A stretch of 5,801 bases of DNA, from contig JAIXSW010000556.1 in assembly GCA_027484495.1 (NCBI GenBank), forward strand, positions 1 through 5,801. Reading direction: 5' to 3'. This DNA is from Gammaproteobacteria bacterium (GTDB lineage: Bacteria; Pseudomonadota; Gammaproteobacteria; Enterobacterales; Alteromonadaceae). The position numbers and the translations under genes were made by a program. The first letter of the stretch is position 1. Each line of letters begins with the position of its first letter. Below are positions 1 to 5,401 of the stretch, piece after piece. The notes under the pieces were generated by a model. The model searched no databases and was not told the origin of the DNA. It saw only the letters and a program-made list of their open reading frames with translations.

Positions 1-1404
1 ATCGACATTAAAATCGAGTAACTTCACTTCAACCAACCGCGACACCCGTTCCAGATCTTCAGGTGAAATTGGATTGACGGTGCGATTTGGCCTTTCCAAC
101 AGACTAATAGACGGCAAGGCATCTAACGGTGTTTGCTGTTGTGGATACAACACTTCGTCCTGTGCATCGTCGTCTTCTTCTATCACTAACGGCTGCGCCG
201 GCGGAATTACCTGCAAGGGTGATTGGGTATGCAGGAAACTCTGTGCTAGTTCATCGTCGGCATAACTTTCATCAATAGAACTGTAACTCAGCTCATCGTC
301 AGCAATTTCATCGATACTGACAAAAGCACGCGCTTCGGTACGGATATCGAGCGGCTGAATAGGCAAAGGTTCGACCCGGGCACCCGCTTCCGGGAAAAAA
401 GCCCGGCTCTGGACCGATGGATCTACTTTAATCGGGCTGGCCACTTTCGGCTGAGCCACTACCGCAGGCACCGGATCTGTGTTGGCTGACAGCACCGGCT
501 CGACCGCAGTCACATCTGCGACAACCGGCTGGTATGCACTGAAATGCGGCATGTCGGGTTCAAGCACTTGGACCCGATCTGTGTCGCTGCCATCAGCAAC
601 GCTGAATTCAGGTTCAATGCGCAACGTCGAGCTGGTCTCAACCGGTTGCTCTGCAGCGACGGCAACTGTGGCAGCAGTGACTACAGCAACAGGCTGCGCT
701 TTCTCTGGGACCTGATAAGGCGGCATTTTTAAATCTGTGCGTTGCAAAGGGGCAACTAGTTTTGCTTTGGGTCTGAGCCGGCGCAGCAATGCATCGCAGC
801 TGGCATTAAAATTCCACAGATGACGGGCGATGCTGACGGTCAGCGCGCCAAGCTCATCGGCTACCGTCAACCAGGAAATACCGGTTAACAGCGTCAGGCC
901 GATACAAAAACTGCATAGCAGCAGCAGACTGGAACCAACAAAGCTCAGTTGTGGCAGTAGGAATGCGACTAACACATCGCCAACCACCCCGCCGCTTGAA
1001 TACATAAAGATATCGTCGAAATTGATACTGCTGATCGCACAAGCGCTGATCACCGTCAGCAATAAACCAAGCAAACGCATGCCGAGGACAAAATAATCCA
1101 GCGACAACAAATCGGTAAAGCGGCGAAATAGCAGGTAGCCGCAAAACGCCAGAAACGGCGGCACCAGATACGACAACCAGCCAAATACGGCAAACAGAAT
1201 GTCGGCGACTTCAGCGCCAACCGGGCCGGCGATATTGCGGATATCACTGTGATAGCCGGTTTGTGTCCAGCTTGGATCGGCCGGATCAAAACTCAGCAGA
1301 GCCAGCAACATAAACGCGGCGATGCCCAGACAGGCAATCAATCCGACTTCGACCAGGCGCTGGACTCCGTTCAGCGAAAATACAGTTTTAGCTTGCAACA
1401 GCAT
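1..1404 (-). CDS. ftsK: DNA translocase FtsK, N-terminal part (3' end outside window)
   Basis: FtsK is a septum-anchored, ATP-driven DNA pump that clears and aligns chromosome termini for XerCD dimer resolution and helps assemble the divisome. The frame is open from the ATG at 1404 to the window edge, giving 468 residues; the motor and gamma DNA-reading domains would lie further left. Visible parts in order: four hydrophobic segments at about residues 18-39, 67-93, 104-125 and 154-178 (the FtsK 4TM domain, with the typical LLSFDPADPSW after the first helix); a long, low-complexity linker rich in Pro, Val, Ala and acidic residues at about 195-428; then the start of the conserved alpha domain (LPSISLLERP at 430-439, LERVSRLVEVKLLDF at 451-465). 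I chose the 1404 start because family members begin shortly before the NGVQRLVEVGL-like segment. An in-frame ATG at 1467 would add 21 unlike-family residues and cannot be excluded. It lies downstream of lrp on the same strand. Confidence 0.93.
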   Translation of the reverse strand, partial: MLLQAKTVFSLNGVQRLVEVGLIACLGIAAFMLLALLSFDPADPSWTQTGYHSDIRNIAGPVGAEVADILFAVFGWLSYLVPPFLAFCGYLLFRRFTDLLSLDYFVLGMRLLGLLLTVISACAISSINFDDIFMYSSGGVVGDVLVAFLLPQLSFVGSSLLLLCSFCIGLTLLTGISWLTVADELGALTVSIARHLWNFNASCDALLRRLRPKAKLVAPLQRTDLKMPPYQVPEKAQPVAVVTAATVAVAAEQPVETSSTLRIEPEFSVADGSDTDRVQVLEPDMPHFSAYQPVVADVTAVEPVLSANTDPVPAVVAQPKVASPIKVDPSVQSRAFFPEAGARVEPLPIQPLDIRTEARAFVSIDEIADDELSYSSIDESYADDELAQSFLHTQSPLQVIPPAQPLVIEEDDDAQDEVLYPQQQTPLDALPSISLLERPNRTVNPISPEDLERVSRLVEVKLLDFNVD

Positions 1405-1531
1405 GACCCTATGAAAGACATTCGATAAACGCAGCAAAGATACCAGACTGCCTTTGCCGCTGCACATATTTCCACGTCAGAAAACAGCGCCGGACGGGCC
1501 TTTGCTGATTTTTTATCCAGTATTGCCGCTT

Positions 1532-2014
1532 TCAGCCCCGCACTGCAACAAAAGTCGTTTGTTTGACCTCTTCCATCACAACATAGGTTCTGCTCTCACG
1601 CACGCTGGGCAGGCGCAATAAGGTCTCACCGAGCAATTCCCGGTAGGCTGCCATATTGGCCACCCGGGTTTTTAACAGGAAGTCAAAGCTGCCGGATACC
1701 AGATGGCATTCCAGAATTTCATCCAGTTTTTGTACCGCTTTATTGAATTCGTCAAAATCTTCCGGCGAGGTTTTACTCAAGGTAATTTCAACAAAAACTA
1801 ACAGCGCCGCGCCAACCTTGTTCGGGTCGACCCGGGCGTTATAACCGAGAATAAACTGTTCCTGCTCCAGCTTACGGACCCGCTCCAGGCACGGTGTCGG
1901 GCTGAGCCCTACCCGCTTCGCCAGTTCAACATTGGCAAGACGACCATCGTTTTGTAATTCAGTCAGAATTTTCCGATCAATACGGTCCAGTTTACGCCCG
2001 TTGGGCTGCGTCAT
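1532..2014 (-). CDS. lrp: Leucine-responsive global transcriptional regulator Lrp
   Basis: Lrp is a cytoplasmic feast/famine regulator that binds DNA as oligomers and senses leucine, alanine and related amino acids. The 160-residue product follows E. coli Lrp (164 aa) almost end to end. An N-terminal helix-turn-helix lies at about residues 9-50 (LDRIDRKILTEL, then NVELAKRVGLSPTPCLERVR), and the RAM effector/oligomerisation domain follows (LLVFVEITL, ECHLVSGSFDFLLKTRV, YRELLGETLLRLPSV, RTYVVMEEVKQT). The frame stays open up to an ATG at 2059, but I chose the ATG at 2014: it gives an N-terminus like that of E. coli (a few polar residues before LDRIDR), and the best promoter -10 overlaps the upstream ATG. 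The Shine-Dalgarno match at 2014 is poor. The gene is divergent from ald and precedes ftsK. Autoregulation through the inverted repeat upstream is likely but inferred. Confidence 0.95.
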   Translation of the reverse strand: MTQPNGRKLDRIDRKILTELQNDGRLANVELAKRVGLSPTPCLERVRKLEQEQFILGYNARVDPNKVGAALLVFVEITLSKTSPEDFDEFNKAVQKLDEILECHLVSGSFDFLLKTRVANMAAYRELLGETLLRLPSVRESRTYVVMEEVKQTTFVAVRG

Positions 2015-2037
2015 AGCTGGCAAGTTATATATCCTGA

Positions 2038-2079
2038 TATTTTGATATTTACGATACATTATGCTGCGATATCAAAATA
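2038..2079. promoter_or_regulatory. Inverted repeat over the lrp promoter, candidate Lrp operator
   Basis: A perfect 11-bp inverted repeat is present: TATTTTGATAT at 2038-2048 and ATATCAAAATA at 2069-2079. The spacer is 20 bp, so the arm centres are 31 bp apart, close to three helical turns, which would put both arms on one DNA face. The predicted lrp -10 element lies between the arms and its -35 element lies just beyond the right arm, so a protein bound here would cover the promoter. Lrp binds AT-rich, degenerate, helically phased sites and usually represses its own gene. The arms do not closely fit the published E. coli Lrp consensus, so the assignment to Lrp rests on position and phasing. 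Confidence 0.5.
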
Positions 2080-2085
2080 AAACAA
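2058..2085 (-). promoter_or_regulatory. Predicted sigma-70 promoter for lrp
   Basis: On the minus strand, TTGTTT (2085-2080) is followed after 16 bp by CATAAT (2063-2058). The -10 matches the consensus at five of six positions and the -35 at three of six. Transcription would begin near 2051, leaving a leader of roughly 37 nt before the ATG at 2014 and excluding the alternative ATG at 2059. This is a pattern match only; other AT-rich hexamers in the region could also serve. Confidence 0.4.
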
Positions 2086-2109
2086 CCAGCAATTCTACAT
2101 TTATGTCTT

Positions 2110-2115
2110 TATACT
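2110..2115 (+). promoter_or_regulatory. Possible -10 element of the ald promoter
   Basis: TATACT matches the sigma-70 -10 consensus at five of six positions and would place the ald transcript start near 2122, giving a leader of about 40 nt. No recognisable -35 hexamer sits 16-18 bp upstream, and there is no extended -10 TGn. A promoter of this kind would be expected to need an activator, which fits Lrp control of a divergent ald gene. That last step is inference. Confidence 0.35.
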
Positions 2116-2149
2116 AGCGAAAAATATCCCTCCCCCTACAACAGCTCAG

Positions 2150-2154
2150 AAAGG
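2150..2154 (+). promoter_or_regulatory. Ribosome binding site of ald
   Basis: AAAGG lies 8 nt before the ATG at 2163. It supports that codon as the true start, in agreement with the conserved MIIGVPKEIK N-terminus of the family. Confidence 0.75.
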
Positions 2155-2162
2155 CGACTTTT

Positions 2163-3281
2163 ATGATTATTGGCGTACCAAAAGAGATTAAAAACCACGA
2201 ATACCGCGTCGGTATGACTCCAGCCAGCGTCCGTGAACTGGTGGCACATGGTCACACTGTTTACGTTGAACACAATGCAGGCGACGGTATTGGTTGCGGC
2301 GATGCCGAGTACCAGGCTGCAGGTGCTCAAGTCCTGAATTCTGCTGCTGAGATTTTTGCAATCGCAGAAATGATCGTGAAAGTGAAAGAACCACAAGCCG
2401 TTGAACGTGCCATGTTACGTGAAGGGCAAATCCTGTTTACCTACTTACACCTGGCACCAGACCTGCCGCAAACGGAAGACTTAATCAAATCTAAAGCCGT
2501 TTGTATCGCCTATGAGACAGTGACTGACGGCCGTGGCGGTTTACCTTTATTGGCGCCGATGTCTGAAGTTGCTGGCCGGATGTCGATTCAGGCCGGTGCC
2601 CGTGCTTTAGAAAAATCCTGTGCAGGCCGCGGCATGTTGTTAGGCGGCGTGCCTGGTGTTGAGCCAGCCAAAGTTGTGGTGATCGGTGGTGGTATGGTCG
2701 GTACCAATGCTGCACAAATGGCGATTGGTCTCGGTGCCGATGTGGTAGTACTGGACCGCTCTGTGGACGTGTTACGCCGCATCAACGCGCAATTTAATGG
2801 CGCCGTCAAAGCGATTTATTCCACTGCCGATGCGTTGGAAAAACACATTCTGGAAGCTGATTTAGTCATCGGTGGCGTGTTAATTCCAGGCGCCGCCGCA
2901 CCGAAACTGGTGACGCGCGAGCACATCCGCAAGATGAAAGCCGGCTCAGCCATTGTCGATGTGGCCATTGACCAGGGCGGCTGTGTCGAGACCTCTCGTG
3001 CTACTACGCATGCAGAACCAACTTTTATCGTTGATGACGTTGTACATTACTGTGTTGCAAACATGCCAGGCGCAGTGCCACGTACATCTACGTTTGCACT
3101 GAATAACGCCACACTGCCATTTATCATTAAACTGGCGAACAAAGGTTATAAACAGGCACTGCTGGATGATCAACATCTGTTAAACGGCCTGAACGTGATC
3201 AATGGCCAGGTCGTCAATCAGCATGTTGCTGAAGCACTGAACCTGAGCTACGTTGACCCACGTCAGGCATTGACCGCGTAA
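2163..3281 (+). CDS. ald: Alanine dehydrogenase
   Basis: This enzyme catalyses the NAD-dependent, reversible oxidative deamination of L-alanine to pyruvate and ammonium, in the cytoplasm, and is mainly used to catabolise alanine. At 372 residues it has the usual full length. Known active-site positions of the family are all present: Arg15 (EYRVGMTP), Lys75 (VKVKEPQ), His96 (YLHLAPD) and Asp270 (VDVAIDQGG). The Rossmann NAD-binding fold shows GGGMVG at 175-180 and an acidic residue, Asp198, at the end of the next strand (VVVLD), as expected for NAD over NADP. The C-terminal signature PGAVPRTSTFALNNATLPF (302-320) is intact. The gene is monocistronic, with its own ribosome binding site and a strong terminator after the stop. 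It is divergent from lrp, and Lrp-family regulators control ald in several bacteria, so Lrp is the likely regulator here. The same ald-lrp-ftsK neighbourhood occurs in Vibrio, as far as I recall. Confidence 0.97.
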   Translation: MIIGVPKEIKNHEYRVGMTPASVRELVAHGHTVYVEHNAGDGIGCGDAEYQAAGAQVLNSAAEIFAIAEMIVKVKEPQAVERAMLREGQILFTYLHLAPDLPQTEDLIKSKAVCIAYETVTDGRGGLPLLAPMSEVAGRMSIQAGARALEKSCAGRGMLLGGVPGVEPAKVVVIGGGMVGTNAAQMAIGLGADVVVLDRSVDVLRRINAQFNGAVKAIYSTADALEKHILEADLVIGGVLIPGAAAPKLVTREHIRKMKAGSAIVDVAIDQGGCVETSRATTHAEPTFIVDDVVHYCVANMPGAVPRTSTFALNNATLPFIIKLANKGYKQALLDDQHLLNGLNVINGQVVNQHVAEALNLSYVDPRQALTA

Positions 3282-3301
3282 ATCCACACTCAGTGCATCT
3301 T

Positions 3302-3325
3302 AAAGCCGGGGAAACCCGGCTTTTT
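3302..3325 (+). terminator. Intrinsic terminator of ald
   Basis: A perfect 9-bp GC-rich stem, AAAGCCGGG (3302-3310) pairing with CCCGGCTTT (3315-3323), closes on a GAAA (GNRA-type) tetraloop and runs into a five-T tract. It begins 20 nt after the ald stop codon and is a textbook Rho-independent terminator, separating ald from the downstream DUF192 gene. Confidence 0.93.
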
Positions 3326-3351
3326 GCTATGTAACTTCTGCCAGATACATT
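3324..3351 (+). promoter_or_regulatory. Weak candidate promoter for the DUF192 gene
   Basis: TTGCTA (3324-3329) and TACATT (3346-3351), 16 bp apart, each match the sigma-70 consensus at four of six positions. They start in the T-tract of the ald terminator. Because that terminator should block read-through, a promoter is needed between it and the ribosome binding site at 3391. This is the best match I see, but it is not strong. Confidence 0.3.
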
Positions 3352-3364
3352 GCATTTCTGCCAG
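3336..3364 (+). repeat. Two 9-bp direct repeats, TTCTGCCAG
   Basis: TTCTGCCAG occurs at 3336-3344 and again at 3356-3364, offset by exactly 20 bp, about two helical turns. The second copy also forms a small hairpin with the following bases (CTGCC at 3358-3362, loop AGC, GGCAG at 3366-3370). The copies flank the candidate -10 element of the DUF192 gene, so a regulator site is possible. Chance remains a real alternative for such a short repeat. Confidence 0.4.
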
Positions 3365-3390
3365 CGGCAGCGGCACAATGACAGAAAATG

Positions 3391-3396
3391 AAGGAG
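3391..3396 (+). promoter_or_regulatory. Ribosome binding site deciding the DUF192 start
   Basis: AAGGAG ends 9 nt before the ATG at 3406. It lies immediately downstream of another in-frame ATG at 3388, which has no comparable site of its own. This favours 3406 as the start codon. Confidence 0.8.
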
Positions 3397-3405
3397 TATT
3401 TTTCG

Positions 3406-3864
3406 ATGCGGGTAGTCAGCTGGTTGTGCGTGTTACCTTTATTGGGCTGTCAGGTCGATGTATCTCAGGCCGAGGTGCCAGTGTTTCCGTTAATTCCATT
3501 ACAGGCGGGCAGTCAGACGCTGCAAGTGCAGCTGGCCGACACCGTTGAACGGCGTATGCGTGGTCTGATGGAACAAGCGCCGGTGCGCCATGGCATGTTG
3601 CTGTTATACGAGACGCCGAGAATGATGACTTTGTGGATGAAAAATACGCCAACCGCACTCGATGTGGCCTTTATCAATCCAGACTGGCAGATCAGCAAAA
3701 TTCAGCCGATGGCTGCCAACAGTGAAGATTTACATGAATCACCAGGTGATGTGATCGCGGCGCTGGAAATGCCGCTCGGCTGGTTCGCCGCCAACGGCGT
3801 CAAGGTTGGGCACAAGATCAGCAGCTGTCAGGCATTGCCGGTCAGCTGCCCGTCTGGCAAGTGA
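3406..3864 (+). CDS. DUF192 family protein, exported, possible lipoprotein
   Basis: This belongs to the DUF192 family of small, mostly secreted beta-rich proteins with no established biochemical function. The 152-residue product starts with a short hydrophobic segment (residues 3-14) ending in PLLGC, which fits a loose lipobox with Cys15 as the lipidated residue; otherwise it is an ordinary cleaved signal. The family core follows: ERRMRGLM (48-55), MLLLYETPRMMTLWMKNTPTALDVAFI split around WMKNT at 77-81, ISKIQPM (96-102), and ALEMPLGWFAANGVKVGHKI (119-138). Two cysteines near the C-terminus (141 and 148) could form a disulfide in the periplasm. I chose the 3406 start because AAGGAG lies directly before it; a start at 3388 would add six residues (MKEYFS). 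The gene appears to be single, after the ald terminator and convergent with the DUF2960-like gene. Family assignment is firm; membrane anchoring is uncertain. Confidence 0.88.
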   Translation: MRVVSWLCVLPLLGCQVDVSQAEVPVFPLIPLQAGSQTLQVQLADTVERRMRGLMEQAPVRHGMLLLYETPRMMTLWMKNTPTALDVAFINPDWQISKIQPMAANSEDLHESPGDVIAALEMPLGWFAANGVKVGHKISSCQALPVSCPSGK

Positions 3865-3873
3865 TGCTGCGGC

Positions 3874-3891
3874 GGTTGTGCAGACACAACC
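3874..3891. other. Hairpin between convergent genes
   Basis: A perfect 7-bp stem, GGTTGTG (3874-3880) with CACAACC (3885-3891) and loop CAGA, lies in the 45-bp gap between the two converging stop codons. Neither strand has a T-tract after it, so it is not a standard intrinsic terminator. It could still protect transcript 3' ends or help stop transcription from both sides. Confidence 0.4.
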
Positions 3892-3909
3892 AGCCACAGA
3901 CACTACCAA

Positions 3910-4167
3910 CTAAGGCGTTTGCTCGGTGTCGTCTTTGTGTAAATAGATATTGGCAAACCCCATTCGCTTAAACTCACTTAACCGAAACTCTTTGATCGCA
4001 GACTTATGTTTAGTGGTCGCGGCTATTTGCTGTTCCATCTGCAGAAATTTCTGCAGATCGATACCTTCAGCCGCTGCGACCGCTTCATAGACGTCGTGGA
4101 ATTTGTCATAGCTAAACGCGATCTGCCGTTGTTGCCCTTTAAACGTATAAGTGATGTGACGGGCCAT
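3910..4167 (-). CDS. Small conserved protein, DUF2960-like
   Basis: The 85-residue product resembles the DUF2960 family, known to me from marine gammaproteobacteria and without an assigned function. Recognisable features are the N-terminal MARHITYTFKG, the central SYDKFHDVYEAVAAAEGIDL (residues 19-38) and the basic segment with the end motif EFRLSEFKRMGFANI (60-74). It is hydrophilic, has no signal peptide or membrane segment, and is presumably cytoplasmic and largely helical. Its ATG directly follows the TAA of the acyltransferase gene (TAAATG), and its ribosome binding site (AGGAAG, 4178-4173) lies inside the end of that gene, so it is likely made by translational coupling from the same mRNA. 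Such tight coupling hints at a shared process, but gives no function. The coding frame is secure; the family name is from memory of the motif pattern. Confidence 0.8.
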   Translation of the reverse strand: MARHITYTFKGQQRQIAFSYDKFHDVYEAVAAAEGIDLQKFLQMEQQIAATTKHKSAIKEFRLSEFKRMGFANIYLHKDDTEQTP

Positions 4168-5283
4168 TTATTCTTCCTGCACTTTATGAAAATTCTTCAG
4201 CGGATTGGCATACATGGTGCGGGCATAACTCTGGATCTCCGGCAACATATGGCCAAGACGGCTGGCAAATTTTGCGGCAGCCTGCTCGTCTGACACGGGC
4301 TCGCCTGCTGCATACTGATTCGCCGGATAAATTCTATAGCCCTGATAGATTTGCTTATCGATGAGTTCAGCCAGCTGTTCCGGAGTGTCAAACCCGGCAT
4401 CGACCACCTGGCCAAAGTGCAGATGGATCCGGCCTTTATAGCCGGTGATCCCTTTGATAATGTTATCAATGTCTTCAAATTCAGCTTTCTGATAACCACC
4501 GTCTTCCGCCCGCTGATACAACTCCAGCGCTTTGGCTTCATCACAGGGGTCATATTCATAAGAAATCGCTACCGGCACAATGTTCAGTTGCTGCATGTAG
4601 GCAGCAAACTCCTGACCTTCAGCTTTGCCGGCCATATAAAACATTTTCAGAATGGCCGGATCGGTCTGATCAAAACCATCTTTGGCGCGACCTTCTTTCT
4701 GTGCGATCCAGATATGCTGGCCCTGCTGCAGTGAATGCCGGATATAGGCGGACAGCTGGCTCAGCGCTTTGAGCATTTCACGCGGACCTTTGGCACTGCG
4801 ACGCACGATAAAACTTTTGTTCAGCTTCATCAGTGCGGTGACACAAGGCTTTTTCAGCAGATTGTCACCAATGGCTATGCGGGCGGTATCGAAGCCATGC
4901 TCGTGCAGGCACCAGTTGACCAATGCCGGGTCCATCGCAATATCGCGGTGATTACAGACGAACAGATAGGACTGTTGTTTTGGCAGCGCATCAAGCCCAC
5001 TGCAACTGACTCCGTCCGTGGTGTGTTTCAGTGCCTGTGCCAGATAACCTGATATGTACCTTTGTACATCCTGTACTGTCTGCAACTTTCGCCAGTGCCG
5101 GCGCAGATACCAGCCCAACAATGGGCTCAATACTTTGCTGAGGCCGCCAAAGGCTTTACCAAATTTGAAACGGATAATCGCAGCAGTAAATTCAGGATCT
5201 GAAATGATTTGTTCGACAGCCTTCGGCACTTCGGCATCGGAGTAAGGCCGGATCTCGTCAAAATTCTGCACTTCAGTGTTCAC
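4168..5283 (-). CDS. Glycerophospholipid acyltransferase-like protein (PlsC/LPLAT superfamily)
   Basis: This is a probable membrane-associated acyltransferase that would move an acyl chain onto a glycerophospholipid or related acceptor; the substrate cannot be read from the sequence. The 371 residues carry the superfamily blocks in order: block I VCNHRDIAMDPALV (109-122) with the catalytic-type His112 and Asp118; block II NKSFIVRR (155-162); block III QKEGRAKDG (195-203), equivalent to the FPEGTRS motif; and block IV IVPVAISYEYDP (235-246). The His-Asp spacing is HX5D rather than the usual HX4D, a form I associate with the NHRDI subgroup. There is no clear transmembrane helix; the N-terminal part (about 1-100) and the C-terminal part (about 280-371) are additions to the core. 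The start is a GTG at 5283 with AGGT upstream; an in-frame stop lies about 37 nt upstream and no ATG is available nearby. It is followed without a gap by the DUF2960-like gene. Confidence 0.87.
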   Translation of the reverse strand: MNTEVQNFDEIRPYSDAEVPKAVEQIISDPEFTAAIIRFKFGKAFGGLSKVLSPLLGWYLRRHWRKLQTVQDVQRYISGYLAQALKHTTDGVSCSGLDALPKQQSYLFVCNHRDIAMDPALVNWCLHEHGFDTARIAIGDNLLKKPCVTALMKLNKSFIVRRSAKGPREMLKALSQLSAYIRHSLQQGQHIWIAQKEGRAKDGFDQTDPAILKMFYMAGKAEGQEFAAYMQQLNIVPVAISYEYDPCDEAKALELYQRAEDGGYQKAEFEDIDNIIKGITGYKGRIHLHFGQVVDAGFDTPEQLAELIDKQIYQGYRIYPANQYAAGEPVSDEQAAAKFASRLGHMLPEIQSYARTMYANPLKNFHKVQEE

Positions 5284-5350
5284 GCGGTCTACCTGTATGG
5301 GCTCAGAAACGGCGTATTTTTACCTATCTGCCGCCAACTGCCTAGCATTA

Positions 5351-5390
5351 ATCTGCAGAACCGCCGATGTTTTCGGCAAAATCAGCAGAT
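5351..5390. repeat. Nested inverted repeat between zapC and the acyltransferase gene
   Basis: An outer pair, ATCTGC (5351-5356) and GCAGAT (5385-5390), encloses an inner pair, GCCGA (5363-5367) and TCGGC (5373-5377), with a 5-nt loop and unequal internal bulges. It begins 12 nt after the zapC stop on the minus strand. No T-tract follows on that strand, so a standard terminator is not supported; a regulator site, an RNA structure or chance are all possible. The rest of this 118-bp gap shows nothing clear. Confidence 0.35.
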
Positions 5391-5401
5391 CTCCGACCAG
5401 A

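Noticed and set aside
74..265. Plus-strand open frame with serine- and cysteine-rich product
   Set aside because: It is antisense to the ftsK linker; the product is low complexity and mirrors the acidic/Gln-rich codons of the opposite strand.
479..732. Two overlapping plus-strand open frames rich in Ser, Thr and Ala
   Set aside because: Both lie opposite the ftsK linker, whose minus-strand frame is continuous and clearly FtsK-like.
854..1289. Minus-strand open frames of 96 and 77 codons
   Set aside because: They are out-of-frame shadows inside the membrane domain of ftsK, with no ribosome binding site or family resemblance.
1478..1502. Possible terminator after lrp, with short GCC/GGC pairs followed by TGTTTTCT on the minus strand
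   Set aside because: The stem is only about three base pairs and the T-run is interrupted, so lrp and ftsK may be partly co-transcribed.
1532..2059. Longer Lrp reading with 15 extra N-terminal residues from the ATG at 2059
   Set aside because: The extension has no counterpart in known Lrp proteins, and the best lrp promoter -10 overlaps that ATG.
4351..5052. Plus-strand open frames of 127 and 105 codons opposite the acyltransferase
   Set aside because: The opposite strand encodes all acyltransferase motifs in order, so these are antisense shadows.
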